64,000 bases of DNA, taken from JBLMXQ01 sp050257855. GTDB taxonomy: Bacteria; Acidobacteriota; Vicinamibacteria; Vicinamibacterales; CAVVIG01. The notes under the pieces are model-generated. The model had not been told where the DNA came from. It worked only from the letters and a program-made list of their open reading frames with translations, and did no database searches. Below, piece after piece: positions 19,433-28,887 of this stretch. Location: positions 1 to 64,000 of the forward strand of contig JBLMXQ010000133.1 in the NCBI GenBank assembly GCA_050257855.1, read 5' to 3'. Made by a program: the position numbers and the translations under genes. The number at the start of each line of letters is the position of its first letter. The first letter of the stretch is position 1.

Positions 19433-20125
19433 TTACGCGACCGCGGCGCCGAACAGTCTGCCGACCGCGGCGGTCGCCGCCATCGCCAGGGCGCCCCAGA
19501 ACGCGACGCGACCGGCGCCCGCCCACGCCGATGCGCCGCCGGTCCAGGCGGCGATCGCGCCGAGCGCGACGAGGCAGAGCAGCGACACAATCGAGACGAC
19601 GAGCACGAGCGTGCCAGGCGGCGCGAGCACGATCGTGAGAACCGGTACCCCCGCGCCGACAGCGAAGGTCGCGGCCGACGCGAGGGCCGCCTGGAGCGGA
19701 CGCGCGGCGAGCTCCGCCGTCAGGCCGAGCTCGTCGCGCGCGTGGGCGGCCAGCGCATCCTTCGCCATCAACTGACGGGCAACGGTTCGCGCCAGGTCCG
19801 GCTCCAGGCCGCGTTGTACATAGATGCCGGCGAGCTCGTCTTCCTCCGCGGTCGGCTGAGTCGCAAGCTCGGTCTTCTCCCGCGTGAGATCGGCGGTCTC
19901 GGTGTCGGCCTGTGAGCTGACCGACACGTATTCACCGGCCGCCATCGACAGCGCGCCGGCGACGAGTCCGGCGACGCCGGCGACCAGGATGTTCTGGCGG
20001 GTGGCCTCCGAGGCCGCAACTCCGACGACGAGGCTGGCCGTGGAGACGATGCCGTCGTTTGCGCCGAGCACCGCCGCACGCAGCCAGCCAATCCGATCAC
20101 TCCGGTGTCGCTCACGGTGTCTCAT
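19433..20125 (-). CDS. VIT1/CCC1 family transporter
   Basis: 230-aa integral membrane protein of the vacuolar iron transporter family (Fe2+/Mn2+ export or sequestration). It begins MRHRERHRSDRIGWLRAAVLGANDGIVS, which is split here as RIGWLRAAVLGANDGIVS, the family hallmark. This is followed by SMAAGEYVSVSSQAD, a charged metal-binding region (EEDELAGIYVQRG) and three C-terminal helices. It sits 69 nt downstream of the CBS-domain gene on the same strand, probably as one unit. Confidence 0.9.
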   Translation of the reverse strand: MRHRERHRSDRIGWLRAAVLGANDGIVSTASLVVGVAASEATRQNILVAGVAGLVAGALSMAAGEYVSVSSQADTETADLTREKTELATQPTAEEDELAGIYVQRGLEPDLARTVARQLMAKDALAAHARDELGLTAELAARPLQAALASAATFAVGAGVPVLTIVLAPPGTLVLVVSIVSLLCLVALGAIAAWTGGASAWAGAGRVAFWGALAMAATAAVGRLFGAAVA

Positions 20126-20194
20126 GGACGCCCTCGAAGGGCCGATGATAGCAGACGGTCCGGGGCGTTCGTTGAGACCGGGCGGTGTCGCGCC

Positions 20195-20656
20195 TCATGC
20201 GGCTGCGGTCTTCGGACGGCGATGCGCGCAGACCGCGGACAGCGCCGACACGATGTCAGCGGGCGCCGGTCCCTGCTTCTGCTGTGACGACAGCACGATG
20301 TCGTTCATCGAGATGACGCCCTTCAGCGTGCCGTCGGGACCCACGACCGGAAGGCGGCGCACCTGGAACTGCTTCATCGTGGCCAGGACCTTCTCGATCG
20401 TGTCCCCCGGCTGCGTGGTGTGAATGGGCGGGCGCCGCATCGCCTCCGACGCGACGATCCCCTCCGGCGCCAGCCGCCGTGTTGCCGCGGCGATGCAGAT
20501 GTCGCGATCGGTGATCACGCCGACCACCTTGCCTGCTGCATCGACCACGGGCACGAAGCCGCAGTCGCGATCCCACATCATCTTCGCCACGTGGGCGAGG
20601 TTCGCATCCGGTCCGCAGGTTGCGACGTCAGTCGCCATGACTTGTGTGACTTGCAT
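20195..20656 (-). CDS. CBS-domain pair protein
   Basis: 153-aa protein made of two CBS domains (about 5-60 and 72-127). The first contains RDCGFVPVVDAAGKVVGVITDRD and the second VRRLPVVGPDGTLKGVISMND; both are shown here in parts of the repeat consensus. CBS pairs bind adenosyl nucleotides and act as energy sensors. Its closest functional parallel is the Hrp1-type dormancy protein, which is inference only. The start ATG 20656 has AGGAGGAAT upstream. It leads the VIT gene in an operon. Confidence 0.92.
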   Translation of the reverse strand: MQVTQVMATDVATCGPDANLAHVAKMMWDRDCGFVPVVDAAGKVVGVITDRDICIAAATRRLAPEGIVASEAMRRPPIHTTQPGDTIEKVLATMKQFQVRRLPVVGPDGTLKGVISMNDIVLSSQQKQGPAPADIVSALSAVCAHRRPKTAAA

Positions 20657-20825
20657 GTCGATTCCTCCTCTTTCTTTCGAAACCAGTCATTTGCTGGTTC
20701 TGTCGGCTTTCCGTGAGCGCTGCCAGATTTCCAGCGGACCCCGGCGCCTCAATCAAATGCGCCGGTCAGACGCCCCTTGCGCCGCCGCCCTCGATCGGGA
20801 CACATGCGGCCGCGTCGAAGGGCTG

Positions 20826-20841
20826 TGGCACGGCGGATGCT
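20826..20841 (+). promoter_or_regulatory. sigma-54-like promoter, BON gene
   Basis: TGGCACGGCGGATGCT has a perfect -24 box (TGGCAC) and an ATGCT -12 variant shared with the Hsp20 site at 41563. The inferred start near 20852 leaves an 18-nt leader carrying an AGGAG ribosome-binding site. Confidence 0.6.
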
Positions 20842-20869
20842 CCCCTGAGCAGGCGACAGGAGAACGACG

Positions 20870-21526
20870 ATGAACAAAGCAAGAATTGCGCTCGCGGGCC
20901 TTGGTGCGGGCATGGGCGTCATGTACTTCGCCGATCCGCAGGAGGGCAGGCGACGGCGGGCCCGGCTGCGCGACCTGGTGGTGCATACGGCTCATACGCT
21001 CCAGGACGCAGCCGGTGTCGCGTCCCGCGACATGGACAATCGCCTCGTCGGTCTGGCCGCGCGCACCGCAGCCGCGCTGGCGGCCGCGCCGGCGCCTTCA
21101 GACGAAGTGCTCGCCGCGCGGGTGCGAACGCGGCTCGGCCGCCTCGTGTCGCACCCGAGCGCGCTCGACGTGACGGCGAGCGCCGGCCGGGTGACGCTGA
21201 GCGGTCCGGTATTCGAAGCAGAGGTCCGGCAGCTCATTGAAGGCGTGCGGGCGGTCCCCGGCGTCGCCGGTGTCGACACGCGCCTGGAGCCTCACGCTGA
21301 AGCGGGCGATATCCCGGCGCTTCAAGGGCCCGGGCCCTTGCACGTTCACGCGGCACCGGAAGCCTGGATCCGCTGGACGCCGACGACGCGCGCGATGGCC
21401 GGCGCGGCCGGGCTCGCGCTGATCGTCCTGGCCTCGCGCCGCCGTTCGGTGCGCGAAACCGCCGTCGGCCTCGCAGGGTTCGAGCTGCTCGAAGAGGCGG
21501 TGCGCGGCGCACGGGCCGCCGCGTAA
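20870..21526 (+). CDS. BON-domain membrane-associated protein
   Basis: 218-aa protein. A short N-terminal hydrophobic/Gly stretch with a YFADPQEGRRRRARLRD motif is followed by a BON domain (about 82-140; LDVTASAGRVTLSGPVFE and VPGVAGVDTRL), then a C-terminal membrane helix (AMAGAAGLALIVLAS). BON domains bind phospholipid and appear in osmotic-stress proteins. The strong AGGAGAACGACG ribosome-binding site and an upstream TGGCAC element support the start. It is the only gene of its unit. Confidence 0.85.
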   Translation: MNKARIALAGLGAGMGVMYFADPQEGRRRRARLRDLVVHTAHTLQDAAGVASRDMDNRLVGLAARTAAALAAAPAPSDEVLAARVRTRLGRLVSHPSALDVTASAGRVTLSGPVFEAEVRQLIEGVRAVPGVAGVDTRLEPHAEAGDIPALQGPGPLHVHAAPEAWIRWTPTTRAMAGAAGLALIVLASRRRSVRETAVGLAGFELLEEAVRGARAAA

Positions 21527-21581
21527 CGCCTGGCGCCGCGCCGCCTGCGGGCGCGGCCGGAGGCCGTCGTCGGCAGGTCCC

Positions 21582-21839
21582 TCACGCGGCCGTGAGTCTG
21601 GCTGTCCGGGAGGGCAGGCCGACCTTCGCCGGCGCGGCATGCTCGATGCGCATGAACGAGCCGTCGCGCGTGCGGAGGAGAAAGCTCGCCTCGATCAGCG
21701 CATCGAGCACTGCCGTGCACGTGCCGGCGTCGAGTCCCCAGAGCCGGCGGGCCTGCGCTTCGGTCAGGCGCAGGCCGGGCATCTCGAGGAATTCGCCCTG
21801 CACGCGGCGGAGGACGTCGTCCGCGGTGTCCTGAGCCAT
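21582..21839 (-). CDS. small winged-helix-like protein, unknown function
   Basis: 85-aa protein starting MAQDTADDVLRRVQGEF. The central part (GLRLTEAQARRLWGLDAG, then VLDALIEASFLLRTRDGSF) resembles a helix-turn-helix followed by a wing, of the kind that reads out as a small DNA-binding or anti-activator protein. An ATG 33 nt upstream is possible. No partner domain is seen. It lies between the BON gene (convergent) and the Crp-type regulator (same strand, about 160 nt away). Confidence 0.6.
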   Translation of the reverse strand: MAQDTADDVLRRVQGEFLEMPGLRLTEAQARRLWGLDAGTCTAVLDALIEASFLLRTRDGSFMRIEHAAPAKVGLPSRTARLTAA

Positions 21840-21997
21840 GGTGTGCCTCGCAGGATCGGTTGGCGCTCGCATCCGCAGCCCGCCCCACGCAGAGGCGTTC
21901 TGTGTTCAATGTGCGACGCAGTGCTCCACTCTCGCTCGGGACGGGTGCAGGGATCGGTACGAAACCGTACCGTCACCGCGATGATCGGCGAAGGCGA

Positions 21998-22714
21998 TCA
22001 GGGAGACAGGCGGGCGAAATAGTGTCTGATGATTCCGTAGCACTCGCAGGCGGCCCCTTCGAGCTGCTTCCGGACCACGATGTGCCTGTGGCTGTGCTCG
22101 ATCAGCCCTGCGCGATGGAGCGCGTCGGCGGCCAGCGTCACCGACGCACGACGGACGCCAAGGAGCATGGCGACCGCCTCCTGCGTGAAGGGGAATTCGT
22201 CCCGGCCGAGGTGATCCCTGATCTCGAGGAGGCACCTCGCGCAGCGCCTCTCCACCGAGTGCAGGGCGTTGCATGCGACCGACTGCATGAGGCTTTCCGA
22301 GAATGCCTGCGCGTATCGATAGATGAGCTGACTGAACGCGCCCCCCCTTTCCATTTCGCGCCGGAACACGCTGACGTTCATGACCTGGGCGTCACTGTCC
22401 GCGACCTCGAGCACGGCCGTGTGCCCGGATTCGGGATCGCCGCCGAACGCGCTCGGGCCGATCACTCCCTCGTTGCCGATCAGCGCGACCCCTGCCATCT
22501 CGCCCTCTGCCGTCACCGTCCTGATCGAACAGACGCCCCCGCTGAGGAAATAGACCTCCTGCGTCCGGATATGCGGCCGCAGGAAGGCATACCCCTGATG
22601 CAGGCGGACGGTGACGAGGTCCGGGAGCAGGCGCCGATATTCCTGCGGTGGGAGCCGCGCGAGGATCTTGTTCGGCGAACCCGGCGACGACAAAGAGTGC
22701 GCGTGCGAGTCCAT
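21998..22714 (-). CDS. Crp/Fnr family transcriptional regulator
   Basis: 238-aa regulator. N-terminal cyclic-nucleotide-binding-like beta roll (about 25-125; VYFLSGGVCSIRTV, GNEGVIG), a long dimerisation helix, and a C-terminal helix-turn-helix QEAVAMLLGVRRASVTLAA (about 177-195). There is no N-terminal Cys cluster of the FNR [4Fe-4S] type, so oxygen sensing by that route is unlikely. The R-E-x-x-A-x-x phosphate-binding cassette of true CRP is not evident, so the ligand is unknown. It sits in the middle of the stress island and is a candidate local regulator. Confidence 0.9.
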   Translation of the reverse strand: MDSHAHSLSSPGSPNKILARLPPQEYRRLLPDLVTVRLHQGYAFLRPHIRTQEVYFLSGGVCSIRTVTAEGEMAGVALIGNEGVIGPSAFGGDPESGHTAVLEVADSDAQVMNVSVFRREMERGGAFSQLIYRYAQAFSESLMQSVACNALHSVERRCARCLLEIRDHLGRDEFPFTQEAVAMLLGVRRASVTLAADALHRAGLIEHSHRHIVVRKQLEGAACECYGIIRHYFARLSP

Positions 22715-22944
22715 ATTGGCGCCCCGGGAGGCGGCGCATCGACCATGGGCCGTCGGGACTCGTGCGGTGCCAGGACGTGAGGATGCGCGCGCGTCGATGC
22801 GACGGTTTGCGCCTGCCGGAAAGTCGTCGCAGGGCTTCGGCTCAATGATAATCCGGTCAGTGGCAGCCGTTTATGGAAAACTTCGTCCGGCCGGGAACAC
22901 ATCAGGAAGCGCCCATTGCGGCCAGCCATCGGATCCCGCCTTCT

Positions 22945-22959
22945 TGGCACATCGATTGC
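22945..22959 (+). promoter_or_regulatory. sigma-54-like promoter, Lon-like protease
   Basis: TGGCACATCGATTGC is the closest match in the window to the TGGCAC-N5-TTGC consensus, with GG-N10-GC spacing. The inferred start near 22971 leaves a leader of about 57 nt to the TTG start codon. Confidence 0.7.
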
Positions 22960-23027
22960 GCTCATCGGCAGCAGACGGTCTCGAAGCCGTCCGAGACCGG
23001 CTTGTCGGTCAATTCGAGGAGCACACC

Positions 23028-25517
23028 TTGCCCGCGACGATTGCCGAGGCGCCGTCCACCACGCCGGCCACGACGCTGAATGCCTCGCAGCTGCGCCGGC
23101 GCTGCGATCCCGCAGAGCTGCCGTTCACGACGACCGCCGAGCTGCCGGACAGTCCGGTCGTGTTCGGACAGGAGCGGGCGGTGGCGGCGATTCAGTTCGG
23201 CATCGGCATACGCCGACATGGCTACAACATCTTCGCGCTCGGGCCCACCGGCGCGGGCAAGCACGCGATCGTGCGCCGGTTCCTCGAAGAGCAGGCGCGT
23301 TCGGAGCCGCCCGCCCGCGACTGGTGCTACGTCCACAACTTCGACCAGCCGCATCGGCCGCGGGCCATCTCGCTCCCGAAAGGTGCGGGAGCGAAGTTCC
23401 GCAGCGATGTCTCGCTCCTCGTGGAAGAGCTGCGGACCGCGATCAGCGCGGCCCTCGAGACCGAGGAGTACCGCCAGCATCATCAGGAGATCCACGACGA
23501 GTTCAGCACTCGCCGCGACCGGGCGCTCGAGGATCTCCGCACGCGCGCAGCGAAGCGGGGCGTCGCGCTGATTCGGTCGCCGCTCGGCCTGGCACTGGTC
23601 CCGATGCGAAACGGACAGGTGATCGACGCCGACGCATTCCAGCAGCTGGCGGAGGACGAACAGCGCGGTCTCGGGGCCGCAATCGAAGAGTTCGAGGCCG
23701 AGCTCGGGAAGATTCTCCGCGAAGTGCCGAGGTGGCACCGTGAAACGCACGAGAAGCTGCGCGCGCTCAAGCGTGCCGCGACCGAAACGGTCGTGGCGGC
23801 CCTGCTCGAGGAGCTGAAGAAGGACTACGACGCCGAAGCAGGCGTCCAGAGCTATCTCGCGTCGTTCGAGAAGGACGTCATCGACAACGCCGATGATTTC
23901 CGGAAGTCCAAAGAGGGCGAAGAAGACGCGGCCGGTCCGCTCGACGCGCTGCTCGCCAGGACCGGCGCCGCGCCTCCGCTCGGGCGCTATCAGGTGAACG
24001 TGCTGGACGACCACGGGCCGGCTCCCGGCGCACCGGTTGTCTACGAGGACAAGCCCACGTTCCAGAACCTGGTCGGCCGCATCGAGCACGTCGCCCAGAT
24101 GGGCACGCTCGTCACCGATTTCACCCATATCAAGGCGGGCGCGCTGCACAAGGCGAACGGCGGGTATCTGATCCTGAACGCCCGGCGCGTGCTGCTCGAG
24201 CCGTTCGCGTGGGAGGGCCTCAAGCGGGCGCTGCGCGCCCGGGCCATCCGGATCGAGTCGCTCGGCGAAGCGCTCAGCCTGGTCAGCACGGTGTCGCTCG
24301 ACGCCGAGGCGATTCCGCTGGACGTCAAGGTCGTGCTCGTGGGCGACCGGCTGCTCTACTACCTGCTCCACGAATTCGATCCCGACTTCCGCGAGCTGTT
24401 CAAGGTGGCCGTCGACTTCGAGTCGACCACGGATCGCGGCGAGCCGGGCAATCTCGCGTATGCCGGCGTCGTGGCGACGCTCGCGCGGAAGGCGTCGCTG
24501 CGGCCGTTCGCGGCGAGCGCGGTGGCTCGAGTGATCGAGCACGGCAGCCGGATGGTCGAGGACGCGGGCAAGGTCTGGATCGAGCTGGACGGCCTCACCG
24601 ATCTGCTGCGCGAAGCCGACTACTGGGCGGGGCAGGCAGGTCATGCCGCCGTCGATGTCGACGACGTGCAGCGCGCGATCGACGCCCGGATTCATCGTGC
24701 GAGTCGACCGAGGGAGCGGCTCCTGGAAGACATCGCGCGCGGGACGATCATGATCGGGACCGAAGGGGCCGTCGTGGGGCAGGTGAACGGCCTCTCGGTG
24801 ATCGAGCTGGGCGGGTTCGCCTTCGGGCGGCCGAGCCGGATCACCGCGCGCGTCCGCCTGGGCAGCGGGACGGTGGTCGACATCGAGCGCGAAGTGGAGC
24901 TCGGGGGCCCCATTCACTCGAAGGGTGTGTTGATCCTGTCGGGATTCCTGGCCGGCCGTTACGTTCCCGACCAGCCCCTGTCGCTGTCCGCCAGCATCGT
25001 GTTCGAACAGAGCTACGGCGCCGTGGAAGGCGACAGCGCCTCGTCCGCCGAGCTGTATGCGCTCCTCTCGGCGCTGGCCGACGTGCCGGTCAGGCAGTCG
25101 ATCGCCGTCACCGGCTCGGTGAACCAGCACGGCGTCGTGCAGCCGGTCGGCGGCATCAACGAAAAGATAGAAGGGTTCTTCGACGTGTGCCGGGCGAAAG
25201 GGCTCACCGGCGATCAGGGCGTGTTGATCCCCGCCGCCAACCTGCGCCATCTCATGCTGCGCGACGACGTGATCGAGGCGGTCGAGGCCGGGACGTTTCA
25301 CGTCTACGCGGCGGGCACGGTCGATCAGGGCATCGAGGTGCTGACCGGCGTGCCGGCCGGGACGCGCGACGCGGCGGGTCGTTTTCCGGGGAAGAGCGTC
25401 AACGGCCTCATCGAGCAGCGCCTGGCGATGTTCGCGAAGCAGGCTCGCGCGTTTCGAACGGGTGCCGTGGACTCGAAGACGTCGCGCGGGATCGATTCGG
25501 ACGGCGATCCACGCTGA
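23028..25517 (+). CDS. Lon-like ATP-dependent serine protease
   Basis: 829-aa AAA+ protease of the Lon-B-like (COG1067) class. Walker A-type GPTGAGKH (72-79) follows a 'VVFGQERAVAAIQFG' lead-in. A long helical insertion (about 120-300) precedes the Walker B region. The C-terminal Lon protease domain has the Ser-Lys dyad: Ser670 in GDSASS and Lys713 in GINEKIEG. It lacks the N-terminal substrate domain of LonA. The start is set at TTG 23028 because GAGGAG lies 6 nt upstream; no ATG is available. It begins a run of five closely spaced plus-strand genes, downstream of the best sigma-54-like site. Confidence 0.9.
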   Translation: MPATIAEAPSTTPATTLNASQLRRRCDPAELPFTTTAELPDSPVVFGQERAVAAIQFGIGIRRHGYNIFALGPTGAGKHAIVRRFLEEQARSEPPARDWCYVHNFDQPHRPRAISLPKGAGAKFRSDVSLLVEELRTAISAALETEEYRQHHQEIHDEFSTRRDRALEDLRTRAAKRGVALIRSPLGLALVPMRNGQVIDADAFQQLAEDEQRGLGAAIEEFEAELGKILREVPRWHRETHEKLRALKRAATETVVAALLEELKKDYDAEAGVQSYLASFEKDVIDNADDFRKSKEGEEDAAGPLDALLARTGAAPPLGRYQVNVLDDHGPAPGAPVVYEDKPTFQNLVGRIEHVAQMGTLVTDFTHIKAGALHKANGGYLILNARRVLLEPFAWEGLKRALRARAIRIESLGEALSLVSTVSLDAEAIPLDVKVVLVGDRLLYYLLHEFDPDFRELFKVAVDFESTTDRGEPGNLAYAGVVATLARKASLRPFAASAVARVIEHGSRMVEDAGKVWIELDGLTDLLREADYWAGQAGHAAVDVDDVQRAIDARIHRASRPRERLLEDIARGTIMIGTEGAVVGQVNGLSVIELGGFAFGRPSRITARVRLGSGTVVDIEREVELGGPIHSKGVLILSGFLAGRYVPDQPLSLSASIVFEQSYGAVEGDSASSAELYALLSALADVPVRQSIAVTGSVNQHGVVQPVGGINEKIEGFFDVCRAKGLTGDQGVLIPAANLRHLMLRDDVIEAVEAGTFHVYAAGTVDQGIEVLTGVPAGTRDAAGRFPGKSVNGLIEQRLAMFAKQARAFRTGAVDSKTSRGIDSDGDPR

Positions 25518-25545
25518 CGCGTCGGGGTCGCTGCGGTCGAAGCAT

Positions 25546-26526
25546 ATGGCCGGAATCGTGGCTGCGAGTGCCGGCGCGAGGGTGTACTCCACACTGCGGG
25601 GTCGTGATCTGCGGTCGATCCGCGATCTCACGGCCGACGAGTTCGCCTCGCTGATCGCACTCGCTGCAGACATCAAGCGACGCCCGTACCGCTACCGCGG
25701 TGCGGCGGCCGGCCGCACGGTCGCGATGCTGTTCGAGAAGCCGTCGCTCAGAACGCGGGTGTCGTTCGCCGTCGCGGCGTATCAGCTGGGCGCTCAGGCC
25801 GTGTACCTGGCGCCCCAGGAAGTCGGCCTCGGGCGCCGGGAGTCGATTCCGGACATCGCGCGAACCCTCGACCAGATGGTGGATGCGATCGTCGCGCGGA
25901 CGTTCTCGCAGGACACGGTCGACCGGCTGGCCGACGCGGCGCTCGTTCCCGTGATCAACGCGCTGAGCGGTTTCAGCCATCCGTGCCAGGCGCTCGGCGA
26001 CTACCTCACCATGCAGGAGGTCAGGGGCGCGCTGAAGGGGCTGCGCCTCGCGTTCGTCGGCGACGGAAACAACGTCGCGAACTCGCTGATCTTCGGCGCC
26101 GCCCTCCTCGGCGTTCGCATGACGATGGCCGCACCGCCCGGTTACGAACCCCGGCCCGAGGTCCTCGCCTGGGCGCGCCAGCACCAAATCGAGCCGGGCG
26201 TCGCGTGTCGCGTGACGGCGTCGCCCGAGGACGCGGTGCGCGATGCGGACGTCGTCTATACCGACACGTGGATCAGCATGGGGCAGGAATCCGAGGCCGA
26301 CGTCAGGCGCCGCGCCTTCGCGGGATTCCAGGTGACCGAACGACTGCTGCAGGGCGCGCGTCCCGACGCCGTGTTCATGCACTGCCTGCCGGCCCATCGA
26401 GGCGAGGAGGTCGAAGCCGCCGTGATCGACTCGCCGCGTTCGATCGTGTTCAGGCAGGCCGGCAATCGCGTGCACACCGAGAAGGCGCTGCTCGTGGCCC
26501 TGCTCGGGGGCGGCCTCACGCCCTGA
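25546..26526 (+). CDS. argF: ornithine carbamoyltransferase
   Basis: 326-aa transferase interconverting ornithine + carbamoyl phosphate and citrulline. The carbamoyl-phosphate site is SLRTR (67-71), followed by HPCQ in SGFSHPCQALGD, and the ornithine-side HCLP loop in FMHCLPAHRGEE. The ATG at 25546 was chosen over earlier starts because it fits family length. Twelve nt later comes carbamate kinase. That pairing suggests the catabolic direction (citrulline phosphorolysis, ATP synthesis), not arginine synthesis. No arginine deiminase gene is present. Confidence 0.94.
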   Translation: MAGIVAASAGARVYSTLRGRDLRSIRDLTADEFASLIALAADIKRRPYRYRGAAAGRTVAMLFEKPSLRTRVSFAVAAYQLGAQAVYLAPQEVGLGRRESIPDIARTLDQMVDAIVARTFSQDTVDRLADAALVPVINALSGFSHPCQALGDYLTMQEVRGALKGLRLAFVGDGNNVANSLIFGAALLGVRMTMAAPPGYEPRPEVLAWARQHQIEPGVACRVTASPEDAVRDADVVYTDTWISMGQESEADVRRRAFAGFQVTERLLQGARPDAVFMHCLPAHRGEEVEAAVIDSPRSIVFRQAGNRVHTEKALLVALLGGGLTP

Positions 26527-26537
26527 AGGGCCTTCGC

Positions 26538-27476
26538 ATGCAGCCGACCGTGCTCATCGGGATCGGCGGCAACGCCCTCATCAGGGCGGGCGAGACGGCG
26601 ACCGTCGGCGCCGAGCGCACGCACGTCGCGGAAACCTGCCGCGCCGTCGCCGATCTCGTGTCCGACGGCTGGAGCGTCGTGATGACGCACGGGAACGGGC
26701 CGCAGGTCGGGGCGGCGCTCCTGCGCTCGGAGCGTGCGGCGGGAGAAACCTATCCGCTCCCGCTGGATCTGTGCGTTGCGAGTACCCAGGGCGAGATCGG
26801 CGTGCTGCTGCAGCAGGCGCTCGGGGAGGCGTTCGACGCGAAAGGGATCCGCCGGGCGGTCGCCACGGTGCTCACACAGGTCGTCGTGGACGTCGACGAT
26901 CCGGGATTCGCGCGCCCGACGAAGCCGATCGGTCCGTTCTACTCCCCTGCGGAGCTGGACGGCCGCCAGGCGCCCGGCTGGACGATGGTCGAGGAACCGC
27001 CGCACGGATGGCGACGCGTCGTGGCGTCGCCAGAGCCACGCGAGGTCGTCGAGGAAGCAGTCGTTCGCACGCTGGTCCGGGCGAACGTTGTCGTCATCAC
27101 GCTGGGTGGCGGCGGCATTCCCGTCGTACGACGGGCCCACGGTCTCACAGGTGTCGAGGCGGTCGTGGACAAAGACCTGGCCTCGGCGCTGCTCGCCGTC
27201 CGACTGCGGGTCGATCGGCTCGTTCTCGCGACCGACGTGGATCGCATCTATCTCGATTTCGGCAAACCTTCTGCCTGCGCGCTCGACAACGCGACCGCCG
27301 AGGACCTTCGGCGCCATGCTGCGGCCGGCCATTTCCCGGCCGGGAGCATGGGTCCGAAGGTGGAGGCTGCGATCCGCTTCGTCGAGGCCGCCGGCGGGGA
27401 AGCCATCGTGACTTCATACGATCGGCTGGGTCCGGCGCTGCAGGGCCGCGCGGGCACCTGCGTGCGGGCCCGCTGA
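26538..27476 (+). CDS. arcC: carbamate kinase
   Basis: 312-aa amino-acid-kinase-fold enzyme that makes ATP from carbamoyl phosphate and ADP. It begins QPTVLIGIGGNALIRAGE and has MTHGNGPQVGA, TLGGGGIPVV, a VDKDLASALLA segment and the terminal MGPKVEAAIRFVE helix, all hallmarks of ArcC. It is coupled to the upstream OTC gene (11-nt gap) and followed 18 nt later by a cDPGS-like gene. It acts with OTC to yield ATP by substrate-level phosphorylation. Confidence 0.95.
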   Translation: MQPTVLIGIGGNALIRAGETATVGAERTHVAETCRAVADLVSDGWSVVMTHGNGPQVGAALLRSERAAGETYPLPLDLCVASTQGEIGVLLQQALGEAFDAKGIRRAVATVLTQVVVDVDDPGFARPTKPIGPFYSPAELDGRQAPGWTMVEEPPHGWRRVVASPEPREVVEEAVVRTLVRANVVVITLGGGGIPVVRRAHGLTGVEAVVDKDLASALLAVRLRVDRLVLATDVDRIYLDFGKPSACALDNATAEDLRRHAAAGHFPAGSMGPKVEAAIRFVEAAGGEAIVTSYDRLGPALQGRAGTCVRAR

Positions 27477-27494
27477 TTCTTTTCGAGGGCTGTC

Positions 27495-28880
27495 ATGGAT
27501 CCTCTCCGTACGCTCATCATGGGAGCCGCGGGCCGCGACTTCCACAATTTCAACGTCGTGTACCGCGACGACGAGCGGTACGAGGTCGTGGGCTTCACCG
27601 CGGCTCAGATTCCCAACATCGCAGGCCGGCGGTACCCGCGCGAACTCGCAGGACCGCGCTATCCCGAAGGCATTCCCGTCTTCGAGGAACACGAACTGCC
27701 CGCCCTGATAGCCCGGCTGGCGGTCAGGCAGGTCGTCTTCTCGTACAGCGACGTCTCGTACGTGTACGTGATGCACCGCTCCGCGATCGCGAATGCCGCG
27801 GGGGCCGACTTCGTGCTGCTCGGCCCTGACGCGACGATGCTGAAGAGCCGGAAGCCAGTCATCGCGATCTGCGCGGTGAGGACCGGGGCGGGCAAGAGCC
27901 AGACGACCCGGCGCATCGCCGGGCTCCTCCGCGACCGGGGGCTGAAGACGGGAGTGGTGCGGCACCCGATGCCGTACGGCGATCTGGTCTCCCAGCGCGT
28001 CCAGCGGTTCGCGACCCTGGCCGACATGGAGCGGCACCATTGCACGATCGAAGAGATCGAGGAATACGAGCCGCATATCGTGAGCGGTTCGGTCGTCTAC
28101 GCCGGCGTCGACTACGCGGCGATTCTGAAGGACGCCGAGGCCGACGCCGACGTGATTCTCTGGGACGGCGGCAACAACGATTTGCCGTTCTATCGTCCCG
28201 ATCTCCATGTCGTCGTCGCCGATCCCCTTCGCCTGGGCAACGAGCTGACGTACTACCCGGGCGAAGCGAACCTGCGGATGGCCGACGTGGCCGTGATCAA
28301 CAAGATCGACTCGGCGGATCTGCAGGCGGCTCAGGAGCTCCGGGATCACATTCGTGCGGCCAATCCCCGCGCGATCATCGTCGAGGCCGCGTCGCCGGTG
28401 ATCGCTGACCATCCGGAGCTCGTCGCAGGTCGAAAGGTTCTCGTCGTCGAAGACGGGCCCACGGTGACGCACGGCGAGATGCGATTCGGTGCCGGCACCG
28501 TGATTGCGAAGAAGCTCGGCGCGGGTGAAATCGTCGATCCCAGGGTTTTTGCCGTCGGCACCATTGCCGAGACGTACCGGACGTACCCCGCCGTTGGCCC
28601 GTTGCTGCCGGCCATGGGCTACAGCGATCAGCAGGTGCGCGATCTCGAGGCGACCATCGACCGCGTGCCGTGTGACGTCGTGATCGTGGGCACGCCGATC
28701 GATCTCAGCCGTCTGGTGAAGATTCGCAAGCCCGTGGTGCGCGCGCGGTACGAGCTGCAGGAGATCGGTCAACCCGGCCTCGACCGGATCATCGACGACT
28801 TCCTCGGACGGCAGGCGGCCGCCGCGACCGACCGCGCGAGGCCTGGCCAGGCGATGGCCGTTGCCGGCGGCAAGGGCTGA
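27495..28880 (+). CDS. cyclic 2,3-diphosphoglycerate synthetase-like P-loop protein
   Basis: 461-aa protein of the family named for archaeal cyclic 2,3-diphosphoglycerate synthetase, which cyclises 2,3-bisphosphoglycerate with ATP in thermophilic methanogens. An N-terminal Rossmann-like region (TLIMGAAGRDFHNFNVVYRD) is followed by a P-loop at GAGKSQTT (Lys134), WDGGNNDLPF, and a VINKIDSAD specificity-like motif typical of G3E-type NTPases. Bacterial homologues are common but their product is not established. The tight linkage to OTC and carbamate kinase argues for a role in that pathway, perhaps acyl-phosphate or ligase chemistry. Confidence 0.85.
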   Translation: MDPLRTLIMGAAGRDFHNFNVVYRDDERYEVVGFTAAQIPNIAGRRYPRELAGPRYPEGIPVFEEHELPALIARLAVRQVVFSYSDVSYVYVMHRSAIANAAGADFVLLGPDATMLKSRKPVIAICAVRTGAGKSQTTRRIAGLLRDRGLKTGVVRHPMPYGDLVSQRVQRFATLADMERHHCTIEEIEEYEPHIVSGSVVYAGVDYAAILKDAEADADVILWDGGNNDLPFYRPDLHVVVADPLRLGNELTYYPGEANLRMADVAVINKIDSADLQAAQELRDHIRAANPRAIIVEAASPVIADHPELVAGRKVLVVEDGPTVTHGEMRFGAGTVIAKKLGAGEIVDPRVFAVGTIAETYRTYPAVGPLLPAMGYSDQQVRDLEATIDRVPCDVVIVGTPIDLSRLVKIRKPVVRARYELQEIGQPGLDRIIDDFLGRQAAAATDRARPGQAMAVAGGKG

Positions 28881-28887
28881 GGCCGCC

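Noticed and set aside
22962..25676. Minus-strand open frame of 904 codons opposite the Lon-like protease
   Set aside because: The plus strand carries the catalytic Ser-Lys dyad and Walker motifs; the reverse frame has no family features.
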